From positions 434,001 through 498,000 of the forward strand of contig NZ_FQVN01000002.1 in NCBI RefSeq assembly GCF_900129375.1: a stretch of 64,000 bases of DNA. The letters are read 5' to 3'. The notes under the pieces are model-generated. The model was given only the letters and a program-made list of their open reading frames with translations, searched no databases and had not been told where the DNA came from. Both the position numbers and the translations under genes were made by a program. Below, in pieces: positions 7,640-15,961 of the stretch (the first letter of the stretch is position 1; the number at the start of each line of letters is the position of its first letter). Origin of the DNA: Streptoalloteichus hindustanus (lineage in GTDB: Bacteria; Actinomycetota; Actinomycetes; Mycobacteriales; Pseudonocardiaceae).

Positions 7640-9142
7640 ATGCGGGACAGCGGCGCCACGCCCGTGGCACCGGACCAGCCGACCGACGCGCGAGCCGGGC
7701 GACGCGCGTCGCGCTTCGGCCTCGCGACGGCGGTCGCGCTGGTGATGGGCAACATCATCGGTGGCGGCATCTTCACCCTGCCGGCCACGGTCGCGCCCTA
7801 CGGCACGGTGAGCATCCTCGCCTTCGCCGTGCTCACGGTGGGCGCCGTCGCGCTCGCCCTGCTCTTCGGCCGGCTCACCGAGCGCAGCCCGGTCACCGGC
7901 GGGCTCTACGTCTACCCGAGGGACGCCTTCGGGAGCTTCGCCGGCTTCCTGTCCGCGTGGTCCTACTGGACGACGACGTGGGCCAGCAACGCCGCGCTGG
8001 CCGTGGCCGCCGTCGGCTACGTCAACGTGCTGGTCCCCCTGCACGACAACGCCGCCGCCCAGGCGGGGGTGGCGCTGGCGTGCCTGTGGCTGCCCGCCGT
8101 CGCGCACTTCGCCGGCGCCCGCTCGGTGGGTCTCGTGCAGGTCGTCTCGACGGTGCTCAAGTTCGTGCCGCTGCTGCTCGTGGCCGTCGGCGGCCTGTTC
8201 TTCGTCCGCGCGGAGAACTTCGGTTCGTTCGACGCCACGGGGGAGGGCTGGCCGGGCGCGCTCTCGGCGTCCGCGGCCCTGCTGCTCTACAGCTACCTCG
8301 GCGTCGAGTCGGCGGCGATGTGCGCCGGGGAGGTCAGGGACCCCAAGCGCAACGTGCGACGCGCGAGCGTGCTCGGCACGGTTGGTGCGGCCGTGGTCTA
8401 CCTGCTGGGCATCGTCTCGGTGTTCGGCATCGTGCCGCACGACCGGCTGGTGGGCTCGTCCGCGCCGTTCGCCGACGCCGTCAACACCGTCGTCGGGGGT
8501 TCGGTCGGTGGTGTCGTGGTCGCGCTGGCCGCGGTCACGTCCATCGTGGGCGCGCTGAACGGCTGGATCCTGATGACCGCGCAGGTGTCGTACGCGGCTG
8601 CGCTGGACGGGTTGTTCCCGGCGGCGTTCGCCCGTCGCCACCGGGGCATCCCCCGGTTTGGCGTGCTCGTCGGCCAGGTGCTCGCCTCCGCGCTCATCGT
8701 GCTGAACTACCTCGGCGGGACGGCCGGTGTGTTCCAGAGCCTGGTGCTGATCACCAGCTTCACGGTGGCGGTGCCCTACCTGCTGTCGGCCGCCGCCCAG
8801 CTCCGCTGGCTGGTGTCCGGCGCCCGCGCCCGGGTGCGCCCGTTGCGGCTGGGGCGCGACCTGCTCGTCGCGGGGGTGTCCTTCGCGTTCTCGCTGTGGC
8901 TGATCGCCGGGGCCGGCCAGGCCGCCGTGTACCAGGGGACGCTGCTGCTGTTCGCCGGTGTCCTCGTCTACGCGTGGCTCGTCGGCCGCCGGGGCGGTGA
9001 CGGCGTGAGCGAGGGCGGCGTGAGCGAGGGCGGCGCGAGCGAGAGCGGTGCGAGCCAGAACGGTGTGAGCGAGAACGGTGGCGAGGCCGGGGCGCCGAAG
9101 GGGAAGCTCGGGCCGGCGCTGACCGTCACGGCCGAGCGGTAG
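7640..9142 (+). CDS. APC-superfamily amino acid permease
   Basis: A 500-aa integral membrane transporter with about 12 hydrophobic segments. The N-terminal GNIIGGGIFTLPA motif is the substrate-binding unwound helix 1 of the APC family; GVESAAMCAGEVRDPKRNVRRA is the typical helix 6/loop region. It most resembles the basic amino acid/polyamine antiporter branch, but the substrate cannot be fixed. ATG 7640 follows a purine-rich GGAAGAGGCAGGG; upstream codons in frame are not coding-like. The cytoplasmic tail contains five or six imperfect VSEGG/ASESG repeats (DNA 9001-9081). The stop overlaps the convergent BNR-protein gene by 17 bp. Confidence 0.88.
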   Translation: MRDSGATPVAPDQPTDARAGRRASRFGLATAVALVMGNIIGGGIFTLPATVAPYGTVSILAFAVLTVGAVALALLFGRLTERSPVTGGLYVYPRDAFGSFAGFLSAWSYWTTTWASNAALAVAAVGYVNVLVPLHDNAAAQAGVALACLWLPAVAHFAGARSVGLVQVVSTVLKFVPLLLVAVGGLFFVRAENFGSFDATGEGWPGALSASAALLLYSYLGVESAAMCAGEVRDPKRNVRRASVLGTVGAAVVYLLGIVSVFGIVPHDRLVGSSAPFADAVNTVVGGSVGGVVVALAAVTSIVGALNGWILMTAQVSYAAALDGLFPAAFARRHRGIPRFGVLVGQVLASALIVLNYLGGTAGVFQSLVLITSFTVAVPYLLSAAAQLRWLVSGARARVRPLRLGRDLLVAGVSFAFSLWLIAGAGQAAVYQGTLLLFAGVLVYAWLVGRRGGDGVSEGGVSEGGASESGASQNGVSENGGEAGAPKGKLGPALTVTAER

Positions 9143-10175
9143 CCGGTCGGGCTTCGCCGAACGACAGCTCGCGCCAGCTCACCCCGCCGTCGGTGGTGCG
9201 CAGCACGGCGCCGTGCGACCCGGTGCCGGAGCCGCGGAAGACCACCCCGTGCGTGGTGTCCTGGAAGGCCAGGTCGAGGAACTCGGGCGGTTCCTGCCTG
9301 AGCACCGTGTCCCAGGTCCGGCCGCCGTCGGTGGTGCGGAACAGGAAGGCGAAGCCGCCGCCGACCGACGCCACCAGGGCGGTGTCCGGGGCGGGCACGG
9401 CCAGGCCCCGCGCGATGCCGGTGGTCGGGGCCCGCCCGAGCAGCTCGAACGGGCCGCCGCCGGTGGACCGCCTGAGGTCCTTGTGGCTCTGCCCAGGGGG
9501 AAGCTCGGCCCGGTACGCGCACACCGCGAACACCGCGGACGGCACAGCCCGGTCGCCGGGCACGAGGGCCAGCCAGGTCGCCATCTCGGGCTCCGCGCAC
9601 GGCGGGTCCGCCTCCCGCCAGTCGCTCCCGTCCTCGGTGGTCCAGTAGCGGCCGGGCGTCCCGCCGCCGCCGATCACGACGAACGCCGCGCTCCCGACGC
9701 CGACGACGGAGCCGCCGGCGACGCCCGGAGCCGCGAGCCCGGGCACGGGCGCCCACCGCGACTGGTCGACGGGCGAGGCGAAGAGCCGGGTCCGCCTGTC
9801 GTCCTCGGCTCCGGAGATGACCAGGGCGTACGCCGAGGCGCCGTTGGTCGCGAGGGCCTCGACGCGCACCGGCGGCCGGGCGTCCGGCAGCTCGACGGGA
9901 TGCCAGCTCGCCGCGCCGTCGTGCGTCGCGTGGAGGATCTCCCCGTTGGTGGCCAACGCGTCCCGGTCGTTGGCGAGGTGGACGCGCACCTGCGCCGAGA
10001 TCGGCGACACGGTGATGTCCGGAGCGTTGCGGCGCGTCCAGCGCGCACCGCCGTCCTCGGTGGACAGCAGGACCGGACGTGCTGTGGTGTCGTCGTGGGC
10101 GAAACCGAGGACCCAGCCCCGCTCCGCGCTGGTCCACGAGGTCGACGTCGGGACGAACTCCCCTGGTGCGGCCAT
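9126..10175 (-). CDS. BNR/sialidase-fold beta-propeller protein
   Basis: A 349-aa protein made of repeated strand-Asp-box units: STEDGGARWTRR (about residue 38), THDGAASWHPV, TTEDGSDWREA, TTDGGRTWDTV and TTDGGVSWREL. These S/T-x-D-G-G-x-x-W boxes mark a six- or seven-bladed propeller of the sialidase/Ycf48-like type. No signal peptide is visible, and no sialidase arginine triad can be assigned, so an enzymatic role is not claimed. Start at ATG 10175 is favoured over 10223 because GGGGAGACGGAG precedes it. Convergent with the permease, with overlapping 3' ends. Confidence 0.8.
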   Translation of the reverse strand: MAAPGEFVPTSTSWTSAERGWVLGFAHDDTTARPVLLSTEDGGARWTRRNAPDITVSPISAQVRVHLANDRDALATNGEILHATHDGAASWHPVELPDARPPVRVEALATNGASAYALVISGAEDDRRTRLFASPVDQSRWAPVPGLAAPGVAGGSVVGVGSAAFVVIGGGGTPGRYWTTEDGSDWREADPPCAEPEMATWLALVPGDRAVPSAVFAVCAYRAELPPGQSHKDLRRSTGGGPFELLGRAPTTGIARGLAVPAPDTALVASVGGGFAFLFRTTDGGRTWDTVLRQEPPEFLDLAFQDTTHGVVFRGSGTGSHGAVLRTTDGGVSWRELSFGEARPATARP

Positions 10176-10392
10176 CTCCGTCTCCCCTCGGACGCGGTCG
10201 AACCCGGTTCGGCGAGGAGACAACGCCGCCGCCGGCCGCGGTGGGGAAACGCTGGCGCTTCACCGCAACGGGCGATGCGCGTGCGGTGACCCGCTGTCGT
10301 GCCACCGCTTCGGGTCCCCGTGCTCGGCCAGCGGGGGACGAGGTTCCGGTGCAGCCTGGAAGCGGGCCGGCCGCTGTGCCGTCGGCGCCGAA

Positions 10393-10414
10393 CGGCATCA
10401 GGTCGGCATCAGGT
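10393..10414. repeat. 11-bp tandem direct repeat
   Basis: CGGCATCAGGT is repeated twice head to tail, 40 bp upstream of the membrane-protein start at 10454; a third partial copy (CGACATTCGG) follows. Confidence 0.6.
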
Positions 10415-10453
10415 CGACATTCGGACGCGGAGCACGGACGAGGAGGTCAGGCG

Positions 10454-11101
10454 ATGCGTTCACCGCTGTCGCGGCTGCGGCGGGCGGTGCTGTCCCGCCC
10501 CCGCATCCACATCCCCCAGGAGGCCGGCGACGTGGAGAGCGCGACCCTGCGCTACCTGCTCTACGGCCTGCTCCCCGCATGGTTCGTCCCGGGGTTGCTC
10601 GACTGGTGGCAGCACCGCCGCACCCACATCCAGGACAACGCGGGCGTCCGCGAGTCGCTGATCCACCTGTTGATGATGGCCGAGATCGGGGTGCCGATCA
10701 CGCTCACCCTGCTCTGCGAGATCAACCCGGCGGTCATGCTGATCATGCTGGCGGCGATCGCCGCGCACGAGGCCACGGCGCTGTGGGACGTCACGACCGC
10801 CGTGGAGAGCGGGCGGGACGTGCGCCCGGTCGAGCAGCACATCCACAGCTTCCTGGAGTCGCTGCCGTTCATGGGCAGCGCCGCCGTGGCCTGCCTGCAC
10901 TGGCGGCAGGCGCGGGAGCTGCTGAGCGGCTCCGACCGGAGCGACGCCTGGCGGCTGCGGCTGAAGCGGAACCGGCTGCCCGGCAGGTACCTGGCGGGTG
11001 TCGCCGCCGGGGTCGTCGGCCTGATCGCGGTGCCCTACGGCGAGGAGTTGTGGCGCTGCGTCCGCGCCGCCAGGGAGCGCGCGGCGGTGGCCGCCCGCTG
11101 A
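10454..11101 (+). CDS. membrane protein of unknown function
   Basis: A 215-aa protein with AGGAGG well placed before ATG 10454. Hydrophobic segments lie near residues 34-52 (LRYLLYGLLPAWFVPGLLDW), 78-115 (LMMAEIGVPITLTLLCEINPAVMLIMLAAIAAHE) and 180-197. It is rich in His and acidic residues next to the helices (WWQHRRTHIQ, ESLIHLLMMAE, AHEATALWD, EQHIHSFLES), a pattern compatible with metal or haem binding. I do not recognise the family with certainty. Monocistronic: a strong terminator follows. Confidence 0.7.
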   Translation: MRSPLSRLRRAVLSRPRIHIPQEAGDVESATLRYLLYGLLPAWFVPGLLDWWQHRRTHIQDNAGVRESLIHLLMMAEIGVPITLTLLCEINPAVMLIMLAAIAAHEATALWDVTTAVESGRDVRPVEQHIHSFLESLPFMGSAAVACLHWRQARELLSGSDRSDAWRLRLKRNRLPGRYLAGVAAGVVGLIAVPYGEELWRCVRAARERAAVAAR

Positions 11102-11121
11102 CCCACCGTCACCACACAGCC

Positions 11122-11166
11122 CGCCCGCGTTCACCCGGACCCTGATCTTCCGGGTGAGCGCGGGCG
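11122..11166 (+). terminator. 18-bp-stem terminator
   Basis: Arms 11122-11139 and 11149-11166 pair over 18 positions with a single G-T pair and a 9-nt loop. It lies 20 bp after the stop at 11101 and separates that gene from the glycosyltransferase pair. Confidence 0.8.
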
Positions 11167-11503
11167 TCGTCGTTCGCGCGCTTCGCCGGCCCCGTGCGCG
11201 CGCCGGGGCCGGTGGCGACGACGCGGCGATTTCCGCTGCGTGCGGCCAAGAACACAGTGTGTGGGGTGCGTGACAACCGGGGCTCACCCCCGGGCGTCCA
11301 CGAAGTGTCGAACCCGTGTCAGCTCCGGGAATACGACCGGAGCGGCACTCGCCCGCCTTGGGGGAAAACGAAGTGGGGACGTATTGTCTCGGTGGGGTCG
11401 ACGTCGAACGGCTGGGTGGTTCGACGCGGCCCTCAATTGTGCGTGCCAACACTGTGCCATTGCTTCTGTTGTCGAAGTGTGACCAAAAAGGTAGACGGAG
11501 CCA

Positions 11504-13060
11504 ATGAACGATGTTCCTGGCGCGTCGTCCCTCGTGGCCGAGCGCCCGGGGGACACGGCGGACGCGCCGCGCCGAGTCACGTCCGGGCGGGGCGGCGTCG
11601 CCGGATTCCTCCGCCGGCACTGGGCGATCGCCCTGCTGCTGGTCGCGGGGGTCGCGGTGCGCGCCCTGGTGGTGCACGCGTACCGCCCGGCGTTCTGGTT
11701 CCCGGACAGTTCGGCGTACGTCAGGGCGAGCGAGCACCTGAACCCGGCGACCGCGCACGGCGCCAACCTCATCGGCTACCCGTTGCTCCTGCGGTTGCTC
11801 AGCGTCACCGGCTCGATCTCCGTCGTCACGGTGCTGCAACACCTGATGGCGCTCGCGCTGGTCGTGGTCGCCTACGCGTTCCTGCGTCGGCGCGGCCTGC
11901 CCGGCTGGCTCGCCGCCCTGGGCGTCGCGCCCACGGCGCTCGACGGCCGCCAGATCACCCTTGAGCACTACCTGCTGGCCGAGACCCTGTTCACCGTCCT
12001 GCTGATGTCCGCGCTCCTGTTGCTGCTGTGGCGGGAGCGGCCGAGCTGGCTGGTGTGCGGGATCACCGGCGTGCTGGCCGCCAGCGCCGCGCTGACCCGG
12101 TCGGTCGGCGTCGGTGTCTGCGGTGTGGTGCTGCTCTACCTGATCGTCCGCCGGGTGGGCTGGAAGCAGGTCGTCGCCTTCACGGTCGCCGTCGGCGCGT
12201 TGTTGGGCGGCTACCTGACGTGGGCGCACGCGAACACCGGCCGGTTCTCCTTCACGATCATGCAGGGCCACTACCTCTACGCCCGCACCGCGCTGGTCGC
12301 CGACTGCGACCGGCTCCAGCTCACCGACCAGCAGCGGGAGCTGTGCCCGAGGGAGCCGCTCGGCCAGCGGCCCGAGCGCGCGGACTACTACCTGTGGTCG
12401 GACCCGAACATCCAGCGCTTCGGGCTGGACCAGGACGACTTCGTCGGGACCTTCGCCAAGGAGGTGCTGCGGCAGCAGCCGGTGGACTTCGCCGTGTCGG
12501 TGGCCGGGGACCTCGCCCACTACCTGTTGCCGGGCCAGAAGTACGGACCGGACCTGACGTGCCTGGGCAACTGGTGGGTCATGCCGGCCGACCTGCGGGA
12601 CGTCCCCGGCGAGCCGCGCTGCAAGCAGCAGCTCAACCGCGACGGCGCCTTCGTCGGCGAGGCCGCGCCCAACGAGTGGACGCCGTCCTCGCGGTCGCGG
12701 GAGTTCCTGGCCGACTACTCCAGGGCCGTGCAGGTCCCGCCGGCCGCGCTGGGACTGGCCGTCCTGCTCGCGCTGGCGGCGGTGGTCTGGCGGGTGCGGC
12801 GCCCCGGCTTCCGCGTCGGCCTGGACGCGCTGCTGTTCGCGGCGGTCGGCGTCGCGTTGCTGGTGCTCGCGGTGGCCACCTCGATGCTCGAACCGAGGTA
12901 CGGCATCCCGTCGATCACCCTGCTGTCGGTCGGCGGCGTCCTGGCCGTTCACCGGCTGCGCACGACTTTCTCGACGAGTCCCCCGAACACCCCAGCGCGG
13001 ATCGACGGGCGCGCCGAGCACGGCGGGCCGCGGCGCGAGACCACATCGGAGAAGGTGTGA
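11504..13060 (+). CDS. GT-C-like multi-pass membrane protein
   Basis: A 518-aa protein with roughly ten transmembrane segments and a soluble domain at about residues 255-400. The first extracytoplasmic loop has the acidic FPDSSAYVR motif, typical of GT-C glycosyltransferases of the PMT/ArnT type that use polyprenyl-phosphate sugars. ATG 11504 follows GACGGAGCCA. The stop overlaps the GTG of the next gene by 4 bp, so a partnership with a GT2 enzyme making a lipid-linked sugar donor is likely. Acceptor and sugar are unknown; the assignment rests on topology, the acidic motif and the neighbour. Confidence 0.75.
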   Translation: MNDVPGASSLVAERPGDTADAPRRVTSGRGGVAGFLRRHWAIALLLVAGVAVRALVVHAYRPAFWFPDSSAYVRASEHLNPATAHGANLIGYPLLLRLLSVTGSISVVTVLQHLMALALVVVAYAFLRRRGLPGWLAALGVAPTALDGRQITLEHYLLAETLFTVLLMSALLLLLWRERPSWLVCGITGVLAASAALTRSVGVGVCGVVLLYLIVRRVGWKQVVAFTVAVGALLGGYLTWAHANTGRFSFTIMQGHYLYARTALVADCDRLQLTDQQRELCPREPLGQRPERADYYLWSDPNIQRFGLDQDDFVGTFAKEVLRQQPVDFAVSVAGDLAHYLLPGQKYGPDLTCLGNWWVMPADLRDVPGEPRCKQQLNRDGAFVGEAAPNEWTPSSRSREFLADYSRAVQVPPAALGLAVLLALAAVVWRVRRPGFRVGLDALLFAAVGVALLVLAVATSMLEPRYGIPSITLLSVGGVLAVHRLRTTFSTSPPNTPARIDGRAEHGGPRRETTSEKV

Positions 13061-14247
13061 ACGACGACCTCGAAGTCACCGTCCTGCTGCCCTGCCTCAA
13101 CGAGGCCGAGACACTGGCGACCTGCGTGACCAAGGCCGTGCGGTGCCTGCGGGAGCTCGGTGTCGCCGGCGAGGTGCTGGTGTCGGACAACGGCAGCACC
13201 GACGGCTCCCAGGAGATCGCCGAGAAGCACGGCGCGCGGGTGGTGCACGCCCCGATCCGCGGCTACGGCGGCGCGCTGCTGGCGGGCATCGAGAACGCCC
13301 GCGGCAAGTACGTGATCATGGGTGACGCGGACGACTCCTACGACCTGGGCAACCTCGGGCCGTTCATCGAGGGTCTGCGCAAGGGCCACGACGTCGTCAT
13401 GGGCAACCGGTTCCGGGGTGGGATCGCGCCCGGGGCGATGCCGCCGTTGCACCGCTACCTCGGCAACCCCGTGCTGAGCTGGCTGGGTCGTGTCCTGTTC
13501 GGACTGAAGAACGTGGGCGACTTCCACTGCGGCCTGCGGGGTTTCCACCGCGACCGGATTCGCGCGCTGGGCCTGTGCATGCCGGGCATGGAGTTCGCCT
13601 CGGAGCTGGTCGTGCGCTCGGCCCTCGCCGGCTACGACATCGTCGAGGTGCCGACCACGTTGCAGCCGGACGGCCGGTCCCGGCCGCCGCACCTGCGGAC
13701 CTGGCGGGACGGCTGGCGGCACCTGCGCTTCCTGCTGGTGTTCGCGCCGGGCAAGACCCTGGTCTGGCCGGGTGCGGTGTTGTTGTTGCTCGGCCTGGTC
13801 GGGTCCGCGGTGCTCACCGCGGGGCCGGTGACCCTGGGCGAGGTGCGGTTCGACATCGCCGCGCTGGTGTACGCGTGCCTGTTGGTGTTGGTCAGCGTGC
13901 AGCTGTTGTTGTTCGGTGGCTGCGCGAAGATCTACGGCAGGGCCAACGGGCTGACGCGGGACACCGGGAAATCCGGGCTGTTGTCGGTGATGCGGCTGGA
14001 GGTGCTGCTCGGCATCGGGCTGCTGCTGGTCGTCGCGGGTCTGGTCGGCACCGGTTTCGCCGTCTCGTGGTGGGGTTCGCACGACTTCGCGGACCTGGTC
14101 CCCGGTGAGATCGTCCGGCTGGTCCTGCCGTCGGCCACGCTGATCGCCACCGGCGTGGTGTGCGTCTTCTCCGGGCTGCTGGCCAGCCTGCTCACGCTGC
14201 GGTCGGTGCAGAAGCCGGCTCCGGCTCCCGTCCCCGCCGCGAGCTGA
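13057..14247 (+). CDS. family 2 glycosyltransferase, DPM1/polyprenyl-phosphate type
   Basis: A 396-aa protein. Residues 1-230 form a GT-A domain: VTVLLPCLNEAETL, the nucleotide-binding VSDNGSTDGS, the metal-binding GDADDSYD (a DxD motif) and HCGLRGFHRDRI. Residues 235-390 hold four or five transmembrane helices. This is the layout of synthases that transfer a sugar from NDP-sugar to a polyprenyl phosphate. GTG 13057 overlaps the upstream stop by 4 bp, giving translational coupling with the GT-C-like protein, which would use the product. A very strong terminator follows. Confidence 0.88.
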   Translation: MNDDLEVTVLLPCLNEAETLATCVTKAVRCLRELGVAGEVLVSDNGSTDGSQEIAEKHGARVVHAPIRGYGGALLAGIENARGKYVIMGDADDSYDLGNLGPFIEGLRKGHDVVMGNRFRGGIAPGAMPPLHRYLGNPVLSWLGRVLFGLKNVGDFHCGLRGFHRDRIRALGLCMPGMEFASELVVRSALAGYDIVEVPTTLQPDGRSRPPHLRTWRDGWRHLRFLLVFAPGKTLVWPGAVLLLLGLVGSAVLTAGPVTLGEVRFDIAALVYACLLVLVSVQLLLFGGCAKIYGRANGLTRDTGKSGLLSVMRLEVLLGIGLLLVVAGLVGTGFAVSWWGSHDFADLVPGEIVRLVLPSATLIATGVVCVFSGLLASLLTLRSVQKPAPAPVPAAS

Positions 14248-14274
14248 TCATCACTCGCTGATCGACCGCTCCGA

Positions 14275-14308
14275 CGACAGGCGCCCGCCAGAAGGTGGGC
14301 GCCTGTCG
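14275..14308 (+). terminator. 15-bp-stem terminator
   Basis: Arms 14275-14289 and 14294-14308 pair at 14 positions plus one G-T, with a 4-nt loop (AGAA) and a T-run soon after (CCGTTTT). Ends the glycosyltransferase pair. Confidence 0.85.
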
Positions 14309-14348
14309 CCGTTTTCGGCCTGGCCACACGGAAACCCGGTGATCAGAC

Positions 14349-15857
14349 TTACGACGACGGTGTGGGCAGACCCGACCCTGTTCCGGTGCACCGGAGATCG
14401 TGCGCCGGGAGCGCGCCCCGCACCAGGTAGGCCGCCGCGGTCTCGTCCACGCAGGTGTTGCGCTGACTGGCGAACACGCCGTGGGAGTAGCCGCCGGCCA
14501 GGGTGATCATGCGGGAGTCCGGCAGGGCGCGCCGCATCTGACGCGCGCCCGCGTACGGAGTCACCGGGTCGAACTCCGCCTGGGTCAACAGGATCGGCGG
14601 AATGTCCGGCCCGCCGAAGGCCACCCGCTCCCGGGGTTGGTGGGCCCAGTACCGGCAGACCGCCGCCTCCATGCCGGTCACCACCGGCCGCGGATCGAGC
14701 GCGCGCAGCCACCGCAGGTCGGCCACGATCCGCAGGCCGCTCCGGGGTCCCGGGCCGTCCGCGCACTTCACGGTGCGGTTGGCCGCCTCGAAGTTGCGCG
14801 TGGCCGCGTCCTCCGCGGGTAGCTGCGCGCGGAGCGGCTCGTCGCTGCCGGTCTCCGCGAACGCCCGCAGGCCCAGTCCCAGCTTCTCCCAGCGTTCGGT
14901 TCGGCCCAGCGCCCGGTACACGAGCCGGTCGAACTCGGCCGGGCCGAAGGAGTCCCCGCGAGCCGCGAGGGCCTCGCGGGTCCGCAGGTAGTGCGCCCGC
15001 ACCTCGTTCCTCGTCGCACCGAGGCGGAAGGCCGCGCGGTGCTCGGCCAGCCAGTCGAACAGCGTGTCCCGCTGGCGGAGCAGGGCCACGGCCTGGTCGC
15101 GGTCGAAGTCGTACCAGCCGACCGGGCCGACGACGCTGTCGAGCACCATCCGGTCGACGCGGTGCGGGAACAGCGTGGCGTAGGCGGCTCCGAGGTACGA
15201 GCCGTAGGACACGCCCAGGAAGCTCAGCCGGCGCTCGCCGAGCGCCGCGCGGAGCAGATCCATGTCCCGCGCGGTGTTCGTGGTGCTGATGTGCGGGAGG
15301 ACATCCCCGATTGCCGCGGCGCAGTCCCGAGCGGTCCGGCGTAGACCGTCCAAATAGGAGAGTTCCGCCTCGGGGGTGGTGGGGACCGGCTCGGGTGCGG
15401 GGTGGTCGAAGCGCCCGCCCATCTGTCCACAGTCGACGGGCGTGCTGGCGCCGACGCCCCTGGGGTCGAAGCCGACGACGTCGAAGCTCCGCCGGACGGA
15501 CTCGGGCATCTTGGCGCGTTTGGTGGCCGCGTAGGGGACGCCGCGGCCACCGGGGCCGCCCGGGTTGACGAGCAGGATTCCCCTGTGCTCCTCGGGAGTC
15601 CCGGACGCGCGGACGCGGGAGACCGCCAGTCGCAGCGTCGGTCCGTCCGGTCGGGAGTGGTCCAGGGGGACGTCGAGCCGGCCGCACTCCACCGTCGCTC
15701 CGTCCGGGGTGGGCGGTGGCGGCTCAGGGCACGGTCCGAAGGAGATCCGGGCGCCGGTGACGGGTTCCGGTGTCATCGCTGATGACGACGCCGGGAGGCC
15801 CGTGAGCAGCCCGAAGGTGAGCACGGTGACCAGGAAATGGTGACTACGCGGTGACAC
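14349..15857 (-). CDS. secreted alpha/beta hydrolase, tripeptidyl aminopeptidase (TAP) family
   Basis: A 502-aa protein with an N-terminal signal peptide (hydrophobic FLVTVLTFGLLTG, then ASSSA) and the S33/TAP peptidase domain. The nucleophile elbow GVSYGSYLG puts Ser at residue 217; the oxyanion HG-like segment is NPGGPGGRG (99-106); EFDPVTPY and YSHGVF supply the Asp and His. Homologues remove short N-terminal peptides outside the cell. GTG start at 15857 is only 105 bp from the divergent metallophore operon, with the Zur-type box in between, so it may share zinc regulation; no role in the system is proven. Confidence 0.87.
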   Translation of the reverse strand: MSPRSHHFLVTVLTFGLLTGLPASSSAMTPEPVTGARISFGPCPEPPPPTPDGATVECGRLDVPLDHSRPDGPTLRLAVSRVRASGTPEEHRGILLVNPGGPGGRGVPYAATKRAKMPESVRRSFDVVGFDPRGVGASTPVDCGQMGGRFDHPAPEPVPTTPEAELSYLDGLRRTARDCAAAIGDVLPHISTTNTARDMDLLRAALGERRLSFLGVSYGSYLGAAYATLFPHRVDRMVLDSVVGPVGWYDFDRDQAVALLRQRDTLFDWLAEHRAAFRLGATRNEVRAHYLRTREALAARGDSFGPAEFDRLVYRALGRTERWEKLGLGLRAFAETGSDEPLRAQLPAEDAATRNFEAANRTVKCADGPGPRSGLRIVADLRWLRALDPRPVVTGMEAAVCRYWAHQPRERVAFGGPDIPPILLTQAEFDPVTPYAGARQMRRALPDSRMITLAGGYSHGVFASQRNTCVDETAAAYLVRGALPAHDLRCTGTGSGLPTPSS

Positions 15858-15890
15858 GGCCTCGTCCAGGTGGTCTACTATCGAAGCAAT

Positions 15891-15905
15891 TGATAACCGT
15901 TTTCA
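15891..15905. promoter_or_regulatory. Zur/Fur-family operator (7-1-7 inverted repeat)
   Basis: TGATAAC-C-GTTTTCA: the right half is the complement of TGAAAAC, so six of seven positions are symmetric. AT-rich flanks (CAAT..TTG) fit the 7-1-7 boxes of actinobacterial Zur. A TACTAT element (15876-15881) with GTGACA upstream (15851-15856) could be the promoter, putting the box at the start point. Lies 56 bp before the ATP-grasp gene and 33 bp from the divergent TAP gene. Confidence 0.6.
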
Positions 15906-15961
15906 TTGTAGGGTCAACGAGCTCGGGCCGACGAGGCCCGCGAGCGACCGAGGGGAGTGCC

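Noticed and set aside
9001-9081. Permease tail repeats as a separate gene or recoding site
   Set aside because: The SEGG/SESG repeats are in frame with the permease and end normally at 9142; they are best read as a low-complexity cytoplasmic tail.
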